A DNA stretch of 19,521 nt. It comes from Spirogloea muscicola (taxonomy: Eukaryota; Streptophyta; Zygnematophyceae; Spirogloeales; Spirogloeaceae). Location: positions 27,681-47,201 of the forward strand of contig WELB01000338.1 of NCBI GenBank assembly GCA_009602725.1, written 5' to 3'. Position numbers and translations under genes: made by a program. Shown here in pieces: positions 1 to 8,906 of this stretch (the stretch's first letter is position 1; each line of letters begins with the position of its first letter). The notes beneath the pieces are model-generated. The model had not been told where the DNA came from. It saw only the letters and a list, made by a program, of their open reading frames with translations, and made no database searches.

Positions 1-1
1 G

Positions 2-295
2 GCCGCAATCGACACTTTCGGCTGCTTGGGTCCTCGCTTCCATACCCTACTCGAGAACATAGCGAGTCTGGGATATGCACGACGCGAGGATATGCTCTCA
101 GCCCAGATGGGTATGCCGGCAGCCTATCTGTCATTTCTGCGACGTCGAGTGTCAACCTGTCTGCAACGAGCTCAGGCGTATGCTCTGCATCAGAAAGCTG
201 GTCGAGCCTTAGCTGCTGGCACAAGAGCTAGTCAATTGCCGTCCGGTATTCGAGCGTCAGCTAGCGACCTCTATGTGCTGACTCGTGGTTACTGA
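2..295 (+). pseudogene. RLE-type retrotransposon ORF, C-terminal end (relic, cut by window edge)
   Basis: This is the C-terminal part of the endonuclease region of the same family as the long element at 10185-14144. Reading from base 2, AAIDTFGCLGPRF aligns with AIDVHGAFGSGWL near 13870. Both then share QKAGRALAA / RAGRAMAAA and the terminal LTRGY-stop. The frame is open to the TGA at 293-295, but the upstream part lies outside the window. With no reverse transcriptase here it is a 5'-truncated or edge-cut copy. The family assignment comes from direct comparison within the window; the endonuclease role is inferred from the complete copy. Confidence 0.75.
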
Positions 296-404
296 GCGGG
301 TCAGCTTAGCAGCAGGTGACGTACATTTGTCCAATGTGCTTGCCTTTGTACTTGGCCACACATGGCCTCCCCATCTCTTAATATACACGCATTTCCTTCT
401 CGTA
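296..404 (+). repeat. Retroelement 3' UTR, variant I
   Basis: The sequence after the stop (GAGCGGGTCA..., then GTGCTTGCCTTTGTACTTGG) recurs at 15766-15885 on the plus strand and at 9177-9300 on the minus strand, each time next to a (g)GTTAnTGAGCGGGTCA stop context. It is therefore the 3' untranslated tail of one retroelement subfamily. The tail runs into the first stem-loop at 422. Confidence 0.6.
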
Positions 405-421
405 CTTTGTTCATTAGTTTT

Positions 422-440
422 GGGCTGGCTTTTCCAGCCC
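422..440 (+). repeat. 3' stem-loop motif, perfect 7-bp stem
   Basis: GGGCTGG and CCAGCCC form a perfect inverted repeat around the loop CTTTT. It is followed by a degenerate form of the CTCAATGGGCGAGCAC box, and then at once by another endonuclease relic (from about 462). Confidence 0.8.
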
Positions 441-461
441 TATCCTCAAGGAGGGAGCACT

Positions 462-560
462 TCAGGGTTCACTTGCGCGCAGGCCGAGCTTTGGCGGCGG
501 CCTCCCGCTTCCGTCAGGGCGACGTCTTTCCGCTGGCTAGCTACTCAGATGTTGAGTTTT
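462..560 (+). pseudogene. RLE C-terminal relic (5'-truncated)
   Basis: In frame, VHLRAGRALAAASRFRQG matches LHLRAGRALAAASGSGQG of the relic at 9345-9577, and continues to YSDV before the sequence switches to the next stem-loop at 564. The relic starts directly after the first stem-loop and box, with no spacer. This fits insertion of a 5'-truncated copy at the 3' end of an earlier copy. Confidence 0.65.
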
Positions 561-563
561 TTT

Positions 564-582
564 GGGCTGGCTTTTCCATCCC
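564..582 (+). repeat. 3' stem-loop motif (one stem mismatch)
   Basis: GGGCTGG-CTTTT-CCATCCC: the right arm carries one mismatch. It is followed by the intact box ATTCTCAATGGGCGAGCAC at 585-603. Confidence 0.65.
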
Positions 583-603
583 CAATTCTCAATGGGCGAG
601 CAC

Positions 604-645
604 TTTCATACTCAGAATTGCATCTCCTGACTAGATATTACTGAG
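604..645 (+). pseudogene. Very short RLE C-terminal relic
   Basis: The stretch after the box reads YSELHLLTRYY-stop, matching the last residues SDLRLLSRGY / SDLLLLTRGY of the other copies. Only the final 12 or so codons are present, so this is an extreme 5' truncation joined directly to the previous copy's box. Confidence 0.55.
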
Positions 646-671
646 CGTCCCCTGGCTGATGTCTTAGTCCT

Positions 672-815
672 AGTCCTTCGTACTCCGGCTCCTTCAGACC
701 TTGTCCACTCCTTTGGGCTGGCCTTTCCCAGCCACCAGTCAATCTGGCCGCGCTTCCTTTCTTCTTGTCCACTTCTTTGGGCTGGCCTCTCCCTGCCACC
801 AGTCAATCTGGCCGC
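672..815 (+). repeat. Tandem pair of stem-loop units
   Basis: Two consecutive units carry GGGCTGGCCTTTCCCAGCC (715-733) and GGGCTGGCCTCTCCCTGCC (779-797), each followed by ACCAGTCAATCTGGCCGCGC. The first unit and its upstream flank (TCCTTCGTACTCCGGCTCC) recur at 8953-9035. This is a distinct subtype of the stem-loop family, with a longer loop and a different downstream box. Confidence 0.65.
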
Positions 816-854
816 GCTTGCTCCTTACAGGCGATGTGAGCAGGCTCTTCATAT

Positions 855-1050
855 GCCGCTGGCTCGCTAGCTCAGGTCTATCGTATGCACCCTCCTATCG
901 AAGAAAGTGCTCCTATCTCCCTCCAGCGGTCCATGGCCCACGCCTTGCACCTGCGTGCTCTAGCTGCAGCCTCTGGCTTTTGTCAGGGGAATTGCTTTCA
1001 TTCCGCCTGCTAATGTTTCGTGATGCGGCTTCTCACTCGTGGTTACGAAG
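855..1050 (+). pseudogene. RLE C-terminal relic, frame-disrupted
   Basis: Piecewise translation gives AGSLAQVYRM, then SLQRSMAHALHLRA, LAAASGFCQG and finally RLLTRGY. These match the relic at 9345-9577 in the same order but need several frame changes. The last segment is followed by GAAGTA instead of a stop. It is an old, non-functional copy. Confidence 0.55.
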
Positions 1051-1118
1051 TACTTCATCCTACCGGGCAAGCTCTGAGACAGCGCTTTTGGCCCATTTCG
1101 GACCTTGTCAATTCTCTT

Positions 1119-1137
1119 GGGCTGGCTTCTCACAGCC
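1119..1137 (+). repeat. 3' stem-loop motif (6-bp core)
   Basis: GGGCTG...CAGCC with loop GCTTCTCA, preceded by the usual CCTTGTCAATTCT-type flank. The downstream box is not recognisable. Confidence 0.5.
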
Positions 1138-1139
1138 AC

Positions 1140-1490
1140 TGCTCTCTATCTGCAAGCGCTTTCCTTCTGGTCACAGCCCTTGGACCCCCCTTCACGCCAT
1201 GCGCACCGCGTGCCTTCCTCTGTGATTGGCAGGCGAAGCCGACCACCTGACACTTGGCGGCTGCTGAGCAGCAGCAAGCTCGGACCGAGCAGCGTGGCGC
1301 CACATCGCATGACCCGCTTGCGCGGCGCAAAGATCAGCCGGGGCCCCACGCACAGTGTGGACGGTGGCTCCCGCCTGAGCCGCTTAGCGGCTGCGCCGGC
1401 ACGCTTGGGCATGGTACCAGGCCCGGCCGCTTCGAGCCGCTTGGTGGGGCCCACCCTTCGCTAACAATTGGCGGCTGGGCGTATGGCTGT
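1140..1490. other. GC-rich stretch without a recognisable gene
   Basis: Frames are open on both strands only because the stretch is GC-rich; none resembles the zinc-finger, RT or endonuclease parts of the retroelement or the Cys-rich family. GGCGGCTG occurs near both edges (about 1256 and 1470). I see no RNA gene. Confidence 0.4.
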
Positions 1491-1514
1491 CAGCCATCTC
1501 TGGCCATTCTTTTT

Positions 1515-1533
1515 GGGTTGGCTTTGCCAGCCC
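1515..1533 (+). repeat. 3' stem-loop motif, U-G variant
   Basis: GGGTTGGC-TTT-GCCAGCCC: the C-to-T change in the left arm still pairs as a U-G wobble in RNA. The box CTTCTCAATGGGCGAGCAC follows. Confidence 0.75.
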
Positions 1534-1652
1534 CTCTTCTCAATGGGCGAGCACCTTCTTCTCTGGCCCCCTTCCAGTCGCCTCTCACCACGTCAACCCG
1601 CACGCCCAAACAATCTCTCTCGTCTCTTCGAACCTTTTTGTTAATTCTTTTC

Positions 1653-1672
1653 GGGCTGGCTTTTCACAGCCC
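1653..1672 (+). repeat. 3' stem-loop motif (6-bp core)
   Basis: GGGCTG-GCTTTTCA-CAGCCC, preceded by TTAATTCTTTT. Downstream, TTGCCCATTTGGGAGAGCCC is a degenerate version of the box. Confidence 0.6.
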
Positions 1673-1695
1673 TTGCCCATTTGGGAGAGCCCACT

Positions 1696-1806
1696 TCTTG
1701 TTTCTGTTACTTAGCGCTTCCCCTGGCCCCCTTCTCGTACTCTGTTCATTCTTTTTCGGGCTGGTTGTTCCAGCCCCTATTCTCAATGGGCGAGCACTTT
1801 CTTCTA
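1696..1806 (+). repeat. Near-identical 110-bp dispersed repeat, copy 1 (contains stem-loop 1758-1776)
   Basis: It matches 9591-9701 almost base for base over about 110 bp; one difference is in the box (CAATGGGCG against CAAAGGGCG). It holds GGGCTGG-TTGTT-CCAGCCC at 1758-1776. Such similarity over 7.9 kb implies recent copying or gene conversion compared with the other relics. Confidence 0.8.
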
Positions 1807-1957
1807 CTTCTTCCCTCTCCCTGCGCCGATTTTCGGAAGCGGCTATGCAAGCCAACCAGGTGCATAGAGACGGTGGTCGTGACCATGTAGCGGAAAGATG
1901 CGCGTGCGCAGTTGACACCTCCCTGGCCCCTTCGAACTTTGTTCATTCTTGTCTCTA

Positions 1958-1976
1958 GGCTGGCCTTTTCCAGCCC
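1958..1976 (+). repeat. 3' stem-loop motif upstream of gene A
   Basis: GGCTGG-CCTTTT-CCAGCC, then TCCTCAATGGGCGAGCTCTTC. The same GGGCGAGCTCTTCTC continuation follows the copy at 14243, which also sits just upstream of a gene A-family segment. Confidence 0.65.
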
Positions 1977-2228
1977 CTGTCCTCAATGGGCGAGCTCTTC
2001 TCCTCTCCTGGAAGCGTCTTTCTTCTTCCCTGTCCCCATTATGGGCTTCAGCAGCCGCATTCTTCCCCCTTCACGGTCCCCTCGCCCGCTCCCCCTCTCC
2101 CTCTGCCTTTCCGCGGCTCGTCCCTCCACCTCCCTTCGCCGCTTCTCAGAGAGTCCCGCGGTGCTCAACCCTCGGCTCAGACGCGCCTGGCTCTTGCCTC
2201 CACACCCGCTTGCCCGCTGTACCTGCAC

Positions 2229-3669
2229 ATGGCGCCATTCAGTCTGGCTTGCGAAGCTCGGCGGCTGCGCTTCCGTTGCCTCGTGCTGCTTGCCGTTGTT
2301 GCACCTCTCTGCTGCAGCCATGTCGAGGCTGTCAAGGAGGAGCTCGAGTACGCAATTCTCAGCGACGAGACCGGGGAGATGTTTCACGCCAAGGGGCTGC
2401 CAGTTGGCATGACGACCAACAGTGACGACTGCATTCTGGTGCATCACACAGGCTGCACTTCGAGGGCAAGGTGAGTGGACGGCCTACCCCCTTGGGTATA
2501 GGGTCTAGGTTTAACGGGTCATGCTCTGAGGTGGCCTTCTTTTCTATGCTGTTGACTCTAATCAGTGCACCCCAGAATAAGTGGCAAGTTCGCGCAGATT
2601 AGCGAAGGTGGGCGTATAAGCCTTCAGAAAAGTGGTCCCCGGAACTGACTGTTTCCTTCTTGATGCGGCAGATGGCGCTGTGTGACATGTGAGGCAGGAG
2701 ACCACGTGGCGGCCGATCGCTTCACCAGCTGCCATGTCAAATTCGAGCCCGTGGAAGGAGCATCCTTAGTCCGTTTGACTTGTCAGGCTGTTAACCACAT
2801 GACAGAGGGAGTGTCCACGCTTGTGGATACTGGCTACTACCCCAAGCTCTTCCCAACAGCGCTGCGCAAGTGCACCTGGCCTCATGAGCGCGTTCCTCCA
2901 CTCCGGGCTCATCGCACAAAACTCTGTAATGATACTCAGGAGCGTTATGAAAGGCTTCAACGCGAGAGGCGACTGGCAGGTGACGACTCCACGTGCTCAA
3001 GTAACGGCTGCACAAACAAGCCGTGCAGCGGCGCTCCTGGCGGAACCGCAGGCAGTTGTGGCTGCGAAGGAGACTGCACCCCTTCGTGTAAGATACTCCT
3101 CCACCCAAATTTGTCACTACCAAATTTTGGAACAGTTATACATGCATTACAAGTGTTGTGTTGGTTCCAAAGCATGGGGCCAGCCATGGATACGGCCTGC
3201 ACGTCACACTGAGTACTGCAAGCGTCCATCAGGAGTACTTATTCACGTCTACATAAAGTCCTAACTCTAGCACCCTCTACACTGTCAATGCTTGCACATC
3301 AACTTTCGTTACCTGCAATGGGAATATGGGATGATGACCATGGTTCCTGCTTATTGCTGCTACTTTCTGGCAGGCGGGTGCACTTGCCAAGATGTAGGGA
3401 CCAATGGCAACACCGACTGCCAGTGCGTATCAACAGCTTCCAGCAATGGCATTGAGGCTTTGAGCTCTTCATCGCGTTGTTGCAAGGAGAAATGCTACTA
3501 CTCTAAGGCGGTAACGTGCAATGGTGCTACCGCACTTGCTTGTTGCTGGATGGTTGAAGGAGTAAAGAAGGATTGCTCAAAATGCACTGCTGCAGATGCT
3601 GGTAACCCTCCGCCAGGGTTTATGTGCGGTTGCAACAACGTGTTTTACGCAAGTACTGGTGTCTGTTGA
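2229..3669 (+). CDS. Gene A: secreted Cys-rich protein, three exons, family not recognised
   Basis: Exons 2229-2470, 2672-3087 and 3374-3669 (TGA at 3667-3669) join in phase to 317 codons plus stop. Intron 1 (2471-2671) is GTGAGT...GCGGCAG, phase 2. Intron 2 (3088-3373) is GTAAGA...TTTCTGGCAG after a pyrimidine-rich tract, phase 1. The ATG at 2229 is preferred over the in-frame ATG at 1986, which lies in a repeat box, because it opens a signal peptide with hydrophobic core CLVLLAVVAPLCC and matches gene B's layout. The mature protein begins near KEELEYAIL. About 28 Cys occur in the mature part, clustered in exons 2-3 (CGCEGDC; pairs such as RCCKEKC). Exon 2 is strongly conserved in gene B (GASLVRLTC, STLVDTGYYPK). 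Likely secreted or cell-wall located and disulfide-rich; the function is unknown. Exon 3 has no counterpart elsewhere in the window. Confidence 0.75.
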
Positions 3670-3683
3670 ACCCCCTAGCCGCT

Positions 3684-3688
3684 TGTAA
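3684..3688 (+). terminator. TGTAA polyadenylation signal of gene A
   Basis: TGTAA lies 15 nt after the stop codon of gene A. TGTAA is the usual poly(A) signal in chlorophyte algae, so it supports both the gene end and the lineage. The motif is short, and position is the main argument. Confidence 0.45.
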
Positions 3689-3745
3689 AAAGGCTCAAAC
3701 TTGACCGCACATTGCTGAAGATGATATCTCAGTAGTACGGCTAAG

Positions 3746-4430
3746 ATGACGCCATTAGCTATGCTCGTGCCGTTGCTGGTGCTTGCATACACAGTCAGAG
3801 CAGACGTACTGTCATTTAATAGGATCTAGAGTGGCAACCAAAATGATGTATCTTTTCGCTACTACGACCACTGCTTGCAATGCTTTTACGGCGTCGATGC
3901 AGGGTGATGCTCTAATACTGACCGGTAGTTGCTAAACAGACAGCCCCAATGCGTTCTTCATGGCCAGCAGTAGTTGTACTAAAACAATTGACCTGAGCAG
4001 TGTCACACCAGGAAATAGCTACCCCAACAACAATCAGATGTACTTGCACTTGGATAGACAAGGGGGCGCCATTGTAATAGGAGATAATGCAGTAGTGGGA
4101 ACTTGCTGCAATGGTGTGCAGAAGCCTGCGCCAGCTCTTTACGGTCTTATGGCTCTCAGACCCTGCACTCACAGCATGCATTATCCAGGTGAAAATATAG
4201 TTATACGCTGGAGCAGCAACTTCGCTACATCACAACAATATGGCTGGACTGCACCTTATGGAGGCTCCATTGTGGCGGTCTCTGAATCGATTGCTGCTGT
4301 TACAGGCTCACAAGGAGCAGCTATAATAGTAGTAAATCACATGAATAAAAGGGAGATATCCAGAACACCTCATTTCCACACGGACGGAGGCACAAACCCT
4401 TCTTACTCTAGTTACCTTGCCAATGAGTAA
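3746..4430 (+). pseudogene. Decayed (or unrecognised spliced) secreted-protein gene 1
   Basis: The ATG at 3746 opens a clear signal peptide (MTPLAMLVPLLVLAYTVRAD), but the frame stops at TAG 3827. The same frame continues with a plausible peptide (SFRYYDHCLQCFYGVDAG) and meets more stops. From about 3936 another frame stays open to TAA 4428 over roughly 164 codons. It is Cys-poor and rich in Ser, Gly, Asn and Tyr (VGTCCNGVQKP, WTAPYGGSIVAVSE). No good GT-AG pair joins the two parts, so I favour a pseudogene with early stops and a frameshift. A real intron from about 3802 to 3944 is the alternative. No family is recognised. Confidence 0.45.
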
Positions 4431-4626
4431 CTTCACAAATGGGGACATCTTATCCTTCTCTTATGCCCTATCTAGTTTCTAAACTTGGTAAATTGCGTGG
4501 CTTGGACAACAAGAGGTGACCCTCTGTTTGCAATTCAGGAGCCACCTAAGCATCGTATTGCGCGTACCCAAGCAGACGCTCGATGACTGGTAAGCCGATA
4601 GCTATGTGATGCTTGTGCTTTTGCAG

Positions 4627-5201
4627 ATGATGGAGGTGATGATGTTGTTGCCAACGCTCCTCTCTTTCTTGAGCATTCGCGCTGGTGTTGCAGCTAAGGC
4701 ATGCTATGCAACTATAGGCAGTGTCAATGGCGAGATTAATCTATGGTGAAATATCACAACAACGAGAAGTGCTGGATCGAACCACTGGCATGATGAGGCG
4801 GAGATAGATTATGTCATAAGTATAGATTTAATATAGGTATAGTTATAAAGAAAAGCTCACTTAGTACCAAGAAGTGCATATTCGTATTTGACATGACAGA
4901 TCGTGATATCTCTTATGCACGATGTGAGCTGGTTGATCTGAAGACTAACAAGTTGCCCGCCCCTACTAGGCATGGTAACGTACCATCGAAATACTCTTTT
5001 AACGAAAGGCCTTGCTCTATACCTGCAAACAGGTTACTTTGTAATGTTTACAATTTTACGAGAGATGTGTTGGCCATAGCCCGATGTCGAGCTCAAGAGG
5101 GGAGGATACTTGAAGAAGGGCTACTACCAGCGTGCTATACTGGCAGTTGCAATTGCGAGTGCACAGACATGGTCCCAAGAATACACTATCCTTGCCCTTA
5201 A
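4627..5201 (+). pseudogene. Decayed secreted-protein gene 2
   Basis: ATG ATG at 4627 opens MMEVMMLLPTLLSFLSIRAG, a signal peptide, followed by ACYATIGSVNGEINLW and a TGA at 4747. A second frame, open from about 4803 to the TAA at 5199-5201, carries the likely body of the protein with nine or more Cys (RPCSIP, RLLCNVYNF, CYTGSCNCEC). One frameshift plus one stop separates the two parts. The CNCEC cluster recalls the Cys runs of gene A, but I find no alignable homology. Confidence 0.45.
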
Positions 5202-5377
5202 GAAATATCAAAGAAGTGCTCAAGGACATTGAAAGTCCACCCCCTGCAGCCTAATTTACAATGACTGCAATTTTGTGATGATGTGTGCCACCGTGTGCTC
5301 GTTCGTCCTTTAGTGATCTTAGAAAAAGATAAAAGTGAGTGTACACTGAGGAGAGTGCACTCTATTGATTCGTTACA

Positions 5378-5644
5378 ATGGCTCGCTTGTTATGCCTTGT
5401 GCTCGCACTTGCAGCCTTGTCTAGCTATGCATATGCAACAGTATCTCATCGCGGAAGCGCCTATCACCAATCATGTGCATCAAAGAGCACCATACTAGAG
5501 CAGTCTCTGTGATAAATAATCAGACACCGGTGCGGTCAGCATTGCACGAATGCTATTGGGTCTTCTGTCAGAAAGGGAACTGGCGCTTGGTTGTCTACTT
5601 TAAGTGCATCCGCATGTACGCCAGATCTTGCAGTAGGTGGCTAA
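5378..5644 (+). pseudogene. Decayed secreted-protein gene 3
   Basis: The ATG at 5378 opens a strong signal peptide (MARLLCLVLALAALSSYAYA). The frame then reaches tandem stops TGA TAA at 5510-5515. The same frame continues with CGQHCTNAIG and SACTPDLAVGG to TAA 5642, so only the double stop interrupts an otherwise coherent small protein of about 88 codons. A 15-nt GT...AG span covers exactly the stops but is far too short to be spliced. A short 44-aa secreted peptide ending at 5512 is the alternative. Confidence 0.4.
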
Positions 5645-5699
5645 TTTTCAGACTCTACACTTTACTCCCATGATTGCAGAGAATTGATGTCACTCGATA

Positions 5700-6260
5700 T
5701 GGAGCTCGATAAGAGTGCATTTAATATGTAACACTATCACAGAGGATATCATTCAATTTATGGAAAACCTCCTAAAAGAAATTCCTATTCAATGGAATAC
5801 ATTAGTTAAAGGGATTGATCGGCTGGGACGGGGAAGCCACGATGTCAATGCGGCTGTTGTCTGGCACATGGGGCAGCAAGCTACATCATAGGTAGCTGTT
5901 ATTCAAGGACTTGCTTGGCTGCCAGAGACACTGGGCCGTGAATCTACGGCTAGCAGCTGAGAGCACATGTCGTCCTAACGGCTGCCCGACATGAGGCTGC
6001 TGTCTGGCATATAGAGCAGCAAGCTACATCAGCATTGCTGCAATCTGTTTACAGATGCACGCGCAATCAAATGCATCGGAGGTGCTGTCGTGCCACAGGG
6101 CGTCGACGGCCAGATAACGTCAACAAGTCAGATCAGTAGGCGACGAGTCAGCCTCTACGTGGTGGCACTTAAGGAAATGAGGTTAAAAGTAGCTCTGTGA
6201 GAAGTAAATTGCCTACAGTGACATCGCAAGAAAATAATTAAGCAGAAGTAAACAACAGAT
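5700..6260. other. Non-coding stretch with a 41-bp direct repeat
   Basis: No credible gene is seen. An imperfect direct repeat of about 41 bp lies at 5849-5889 and 5991-6031 (both contain GTCTGGCA and GCAGCAAGCTACATCA), with a period of 142 bp. Confidence 0.5.
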
Positions 6261-6263
6261 GAC

Positions 6264-6491
6264 GTGTTTGGCAATCCAGAAGGTGGGATGCATGAACAGC
6301 TTCATTCACTTGAGATGGTCGGGAGACAAATCACACACAGAACGGCAATCCGGAGGAACGCTAGTAATGCCTACTTCGAGAAGCTCCGCATAAGGTTGCA
6401 TGAGAATGGCTCATGCCGGGATAGCCACAAGTATCGTGACCATGTGTGTGACCACAGAGCAGTACTCGAACAGCATCTCGAGCTGCTGTGA
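6264..6491 (+). CDS. Doubtful small ORF or exon fragment
   Basis: Seventy-five open codons to TGA 6489-6491 with a protein-like composition (RRNASNAYFEKLRIRL; HKYRDHVCDHRAVLEQHLEL), but the frame has no ATG at its beginning and no homologue in the window. It could be an exon of an unseen gene or a chance frame. Confidence 0.2.
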   Translation: MFGNPEGGMHEQLHSLEMVGRQITHRTAIRRNASNAYFEKLRIRLHENGSCRDSHKYRDHVCDHRAVLEQHLELL

Positions 6492-7056
6492 GGCTGCTGC
6501 GATTACTTCCGCAGCAACCGTTGTGTTCGGTACTTCTTGACTTCGTTCTGGTCTTCCGGGTGGCTTGTCCCTAATCATTTCAAGTAGGACTGACAAGTTA
6601 ACTTCATACAACTTTTTTGACTATGTACCAAGTCATCTGTAGTTCACGTCATCCTTTTACGCAGCTATATCTCAGTTACGCTATTTTCTGTCTCCAATTT
6701 GTCCTGGTTTGATCTACCTTACCTCTGACGCATTTGGATCCTCTACAACTGCCATACCGATGTAGTATGGCAGTCGACAGTGTGGCACGACAACGCGAAT
6801 CAAGGGTACCCCATCGGAAATGACGACTGCTGCGGAGGATGTCGCTCCACATATAGCGGTGGGTGGGAGCGGTTGGCGCCGGAGGAGGAAGAAGTCGCGC
6901 GGTACGCTTGAATGAAAGGGTGGCCATTTCAGAGGGAGGAGCGCGCTCTGCGAGCCTTGAAGCTTCTGCCTCTCCAGGCCAAGCCATTGCCCATTCGCTG
7001 CGGTGTGCTTGCTGGCAATAGTAGGTTAATCCGACCGTCTCACTCGCCTCTTGCTA
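6492..7056. other. Non-coding stretch; perfect 10-bp inverted repeat at 6748-6774
   Basis: No gene is supported. ACTGCCATAC (6748-6757) and GTATGGCAGT (6765-6774) are perfectly complementary around a 7-nt loop. Nothing else is notable before the duplicated segment begins at 7057. Confidence 0.45.
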
Positions 7057-7070
7057 CCAGGGCTGACACC

Positions 7071-7290
7071 ATGGGTACTGCTGAGCAAAGCTGGCGGTCT
7101 TGTTTCTAGCTACTGCCGCCTTTGCATTCTGCATACCCGGCAGCGAAGGTGCCTAGGAGGAGCTGGACTCTGCTTTTATCAATGACGAGACAGGAGAGAT
7201 GCACCAGGTTACGATTGTTCTGAGTGGCATGACGACAGACTCACCATAGTGCATCTTGGTCCACCAAGCTAGCTGCACCTCCAAGGCCAG
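7071..7290 (+). pseudogene. Dead copy 1 of the gene A/B exon 1
   Basis: EELDSAFINDETGEMHQ, SGMTTDS and CILVHQASCTSKAR match gene B exon 1 (EELEYAILNEETGEMHQ, SGTTTDS, CILVHHTSCTSKAR). Two in-frame TAG codons (7154-7156, 7247-7249) and a frame change in the signal-peptide region kill it. The exon end still carries GCCAG|GTAAGC at 7290/7291, the family splice donor. No exon 2 follows. Confidence 0.75.
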
Positions 7291-7694
7291 GTAAGCAATT
7301 GAGACTTCACATCAAGCACGCATCTCAAGGTCCAGACTTCGTGATTAAGGGTACTTCTCAGACTATGATGAGGAAACCCAGAAGTGCGGGCTTTAGCCTT
7401 ATTGCAAGTCGCTCATTTGACCAGCATTTACCTGCATGGAGGATGGCAAACGACGCTCAAACAGGTGCTTGAGCGGCAGCTTGATGGCCTGCGCAGCCCG
7501 TTGGGGGCACATTGAGGATTCCGGTTGCTGGCTCCGCTCAATGTCAGATGTAAATGCGTGACCTGCGACATTGGCGACTTGTAGCGTCCCACGATACGGG
7601 CGCTTAATCTCGAGTTACAGCTAACATATAGTATCGGTGTCGCGGCCAAGTATCGGTATACTCCCGCGCCCCAGGGACGCCAGTGTGCCGCGCA

Positions 7695-7770
7695 AGCCAC
7701 GCGCGTGTGACGCGTGGTATCGCGCGAGGTTACGCGTCGTGTGACGCGCCTGCAGGCAGTGTGACGCGGA
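7695..7770 (+). repeat. GTGACGCG-rich CpG tract, left copy
   Basis: GTGACGCG words and close variants are spaced irregularly and end in GCCTGCAGGCAGTGTGACGC. The right copy at 15625-15705 is more regular. Confidence 0.5.
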
Positions 7771-7842
7771 GGCGCGCGCAGCTTCCAGAAATGAAGGCCG
7801 CTTGGCCGTAATTTCACGAACCTGCCCTCTTACTAAGTATCT

Positions 7843-7965
7843 TTGGGGATATTAGTGTCCCCCTTAGTTGGCCAAGCGGCGGGCGAAAAGGAACGGGAAT
7901 ACTCGGACCACCCGGTAGGAGACGAGTTTGTTCCACTGGCAGTCGACGTGCACGGAGCCTCTGCC
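7843..7965 (+). pseudogene. RLE catalytic-region relic
   Basis: KEREYSDHPVGDEFVPLAVDVHGA aligns, in two overlapping halves, with KERKYSDHLPGD and FAALAIDVHGA of the long element (about 13810-13880). It is cut just after HGA by the 5' end of the next element. Nothing of the true C-terminus follows. Confidence 0.65.
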
Positions 7966-8072
7966 GCCGCCGCCGCCATTCCCTCTCCACACGCCACCGA
8001 CGCCCACCGCCACGCCGCCATCGCCCCCCCCATCCCCGCCGCCGCCGCCCCAATCCTGCGGAGTCCGCGGGT

Positions 8073-8848
8073 GTGCGGTGCCCCCGCTGTCCGAAGGTCT
8101 GCAAGAATGCGCATGGTCTTGCGATTCATGTGCACTCCTGCTTGAAGCGCGCCGGCCTCGCCGCCGCGGCGCCGGCTGTGGCAGTCGCGGCTTGCGGCCC
8201 CACTGTCTCTGTCCAGGCCGTCCCTGCTCAGGAGCATCACGCTGAGGAGCACATATCGCCTCCCGCCCCAGAGATGTGTGGGGCACCTGCTTTATCGACT
8301 CCGCCCTCGAGACATGAAGGGCCCCCCGAGGTGAACCCGGTCTCTCCGCAGGGTGCCTTGCCCCATGAGCGCGATGCTGCCCCTCATATTCCTGTGAGCG
8401 TGCCTCCCGTGGCAGCAGGGCCGCCGTCACCACCGCCGTCGCCGCCGTCGCCGCCGTCGCCGCCTTCGCCGCTCTCTCCGCCACCGCTACTCCAGAGCAC
8501 ACCACCGTCGAGCCAGCCATCAACGCCGCCTTTGTCGCCGCCGCCTCAGCCCTCGCCGAGCAAGCCAGCGCCACCACCGCTGCCCCCACCTCCCTCGCCC
8601 CTACGGTGTCAATTCTGCCAGATGACCTACACCACGCTGTCCGGCCGGGCCACCCACGAGAGAGCCTGCGTGCTCAACAACAACCGTGCGGAGCAGGCGC
8701 GTGGTGCAGCGGCGGGTGAAGGCCGTCGGGGCCGGCCAGGCAGGCCGGTCCCTCCGGCGCCGTCCCCGCCCACGCCCCAGCACTGGCAGTGGCCCACTTC
8801 AACGAGCCTAGCATCTCCGACCTGCGGCTGCTTAGCAGAGGTTAGTGA
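8073..8848 (+). pseudogene. Two-zinc-finger N-terminal ORF of the deleted element
   Basis: Frame 3 is open through two C-X2-C-X12-H-X3-C fingers, at 8079-8141 (starts CPRCPKVC) and 8607-8669 (starts CQFCQMTY), joined by a long Pro/Ser linker (PPSPPSPPSPP). A conserved basic PGRPVPPAPSPPTPQHWQW stretch follows, and then the deletion junction. The Pro-rich run that should precede finger 1 is in another frame, so a frameshift near 8050-8075 is likely. No ATG lies upstream in frame. Fingers of this type at the N-terminus are typical of R2/NeSL-class proteins, where they bind target DNA. Confidence 0.6.
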
Positions 8849-8906
8849 TTCTCCTGTAGCTCTTTGGATTTTGTCCATTCCCCTTGGATTTTGTCCATTC
8901 TTTTAT

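Larger units (their letters stand above)
7057..7831 (+). repeat. Segmental duplication, left copy
   Basis: This segment is colinear with 14290-15761 once the solo LTR (14507-15191) and one 5-bp duplication are removed. The offset is exactly 7233 bp left of the LTR and about 7923-7930 bp right of it. It carries the dead exon 1, a decayed counterpart of the 73-aa ORF at 15222, and a GTGACGCG-rich tract. It flanks the retroelement block on the left. Confidence 0.8.

Noticed and set aside
285-1958. Recurring peptide pattern of the type FFGLAFPAP...NGRA in several plus-strand ORFs
   Set aside because: It occurs in all three frames and comes from translating the stem-loop and box DNA repeat; the conservation is at nucleotide level, not protein level.
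7864-8589. Long minus-strand ORFs rich in Ala, Gly and Arg opposite the zinc-finger region (also 10070-10819)
   Set aside because: They are the antisense of CCG/CCT-rich Pro codons, with simple-composition proteins and no motifs, while the plus strand has zinc fingers and conserved residues.
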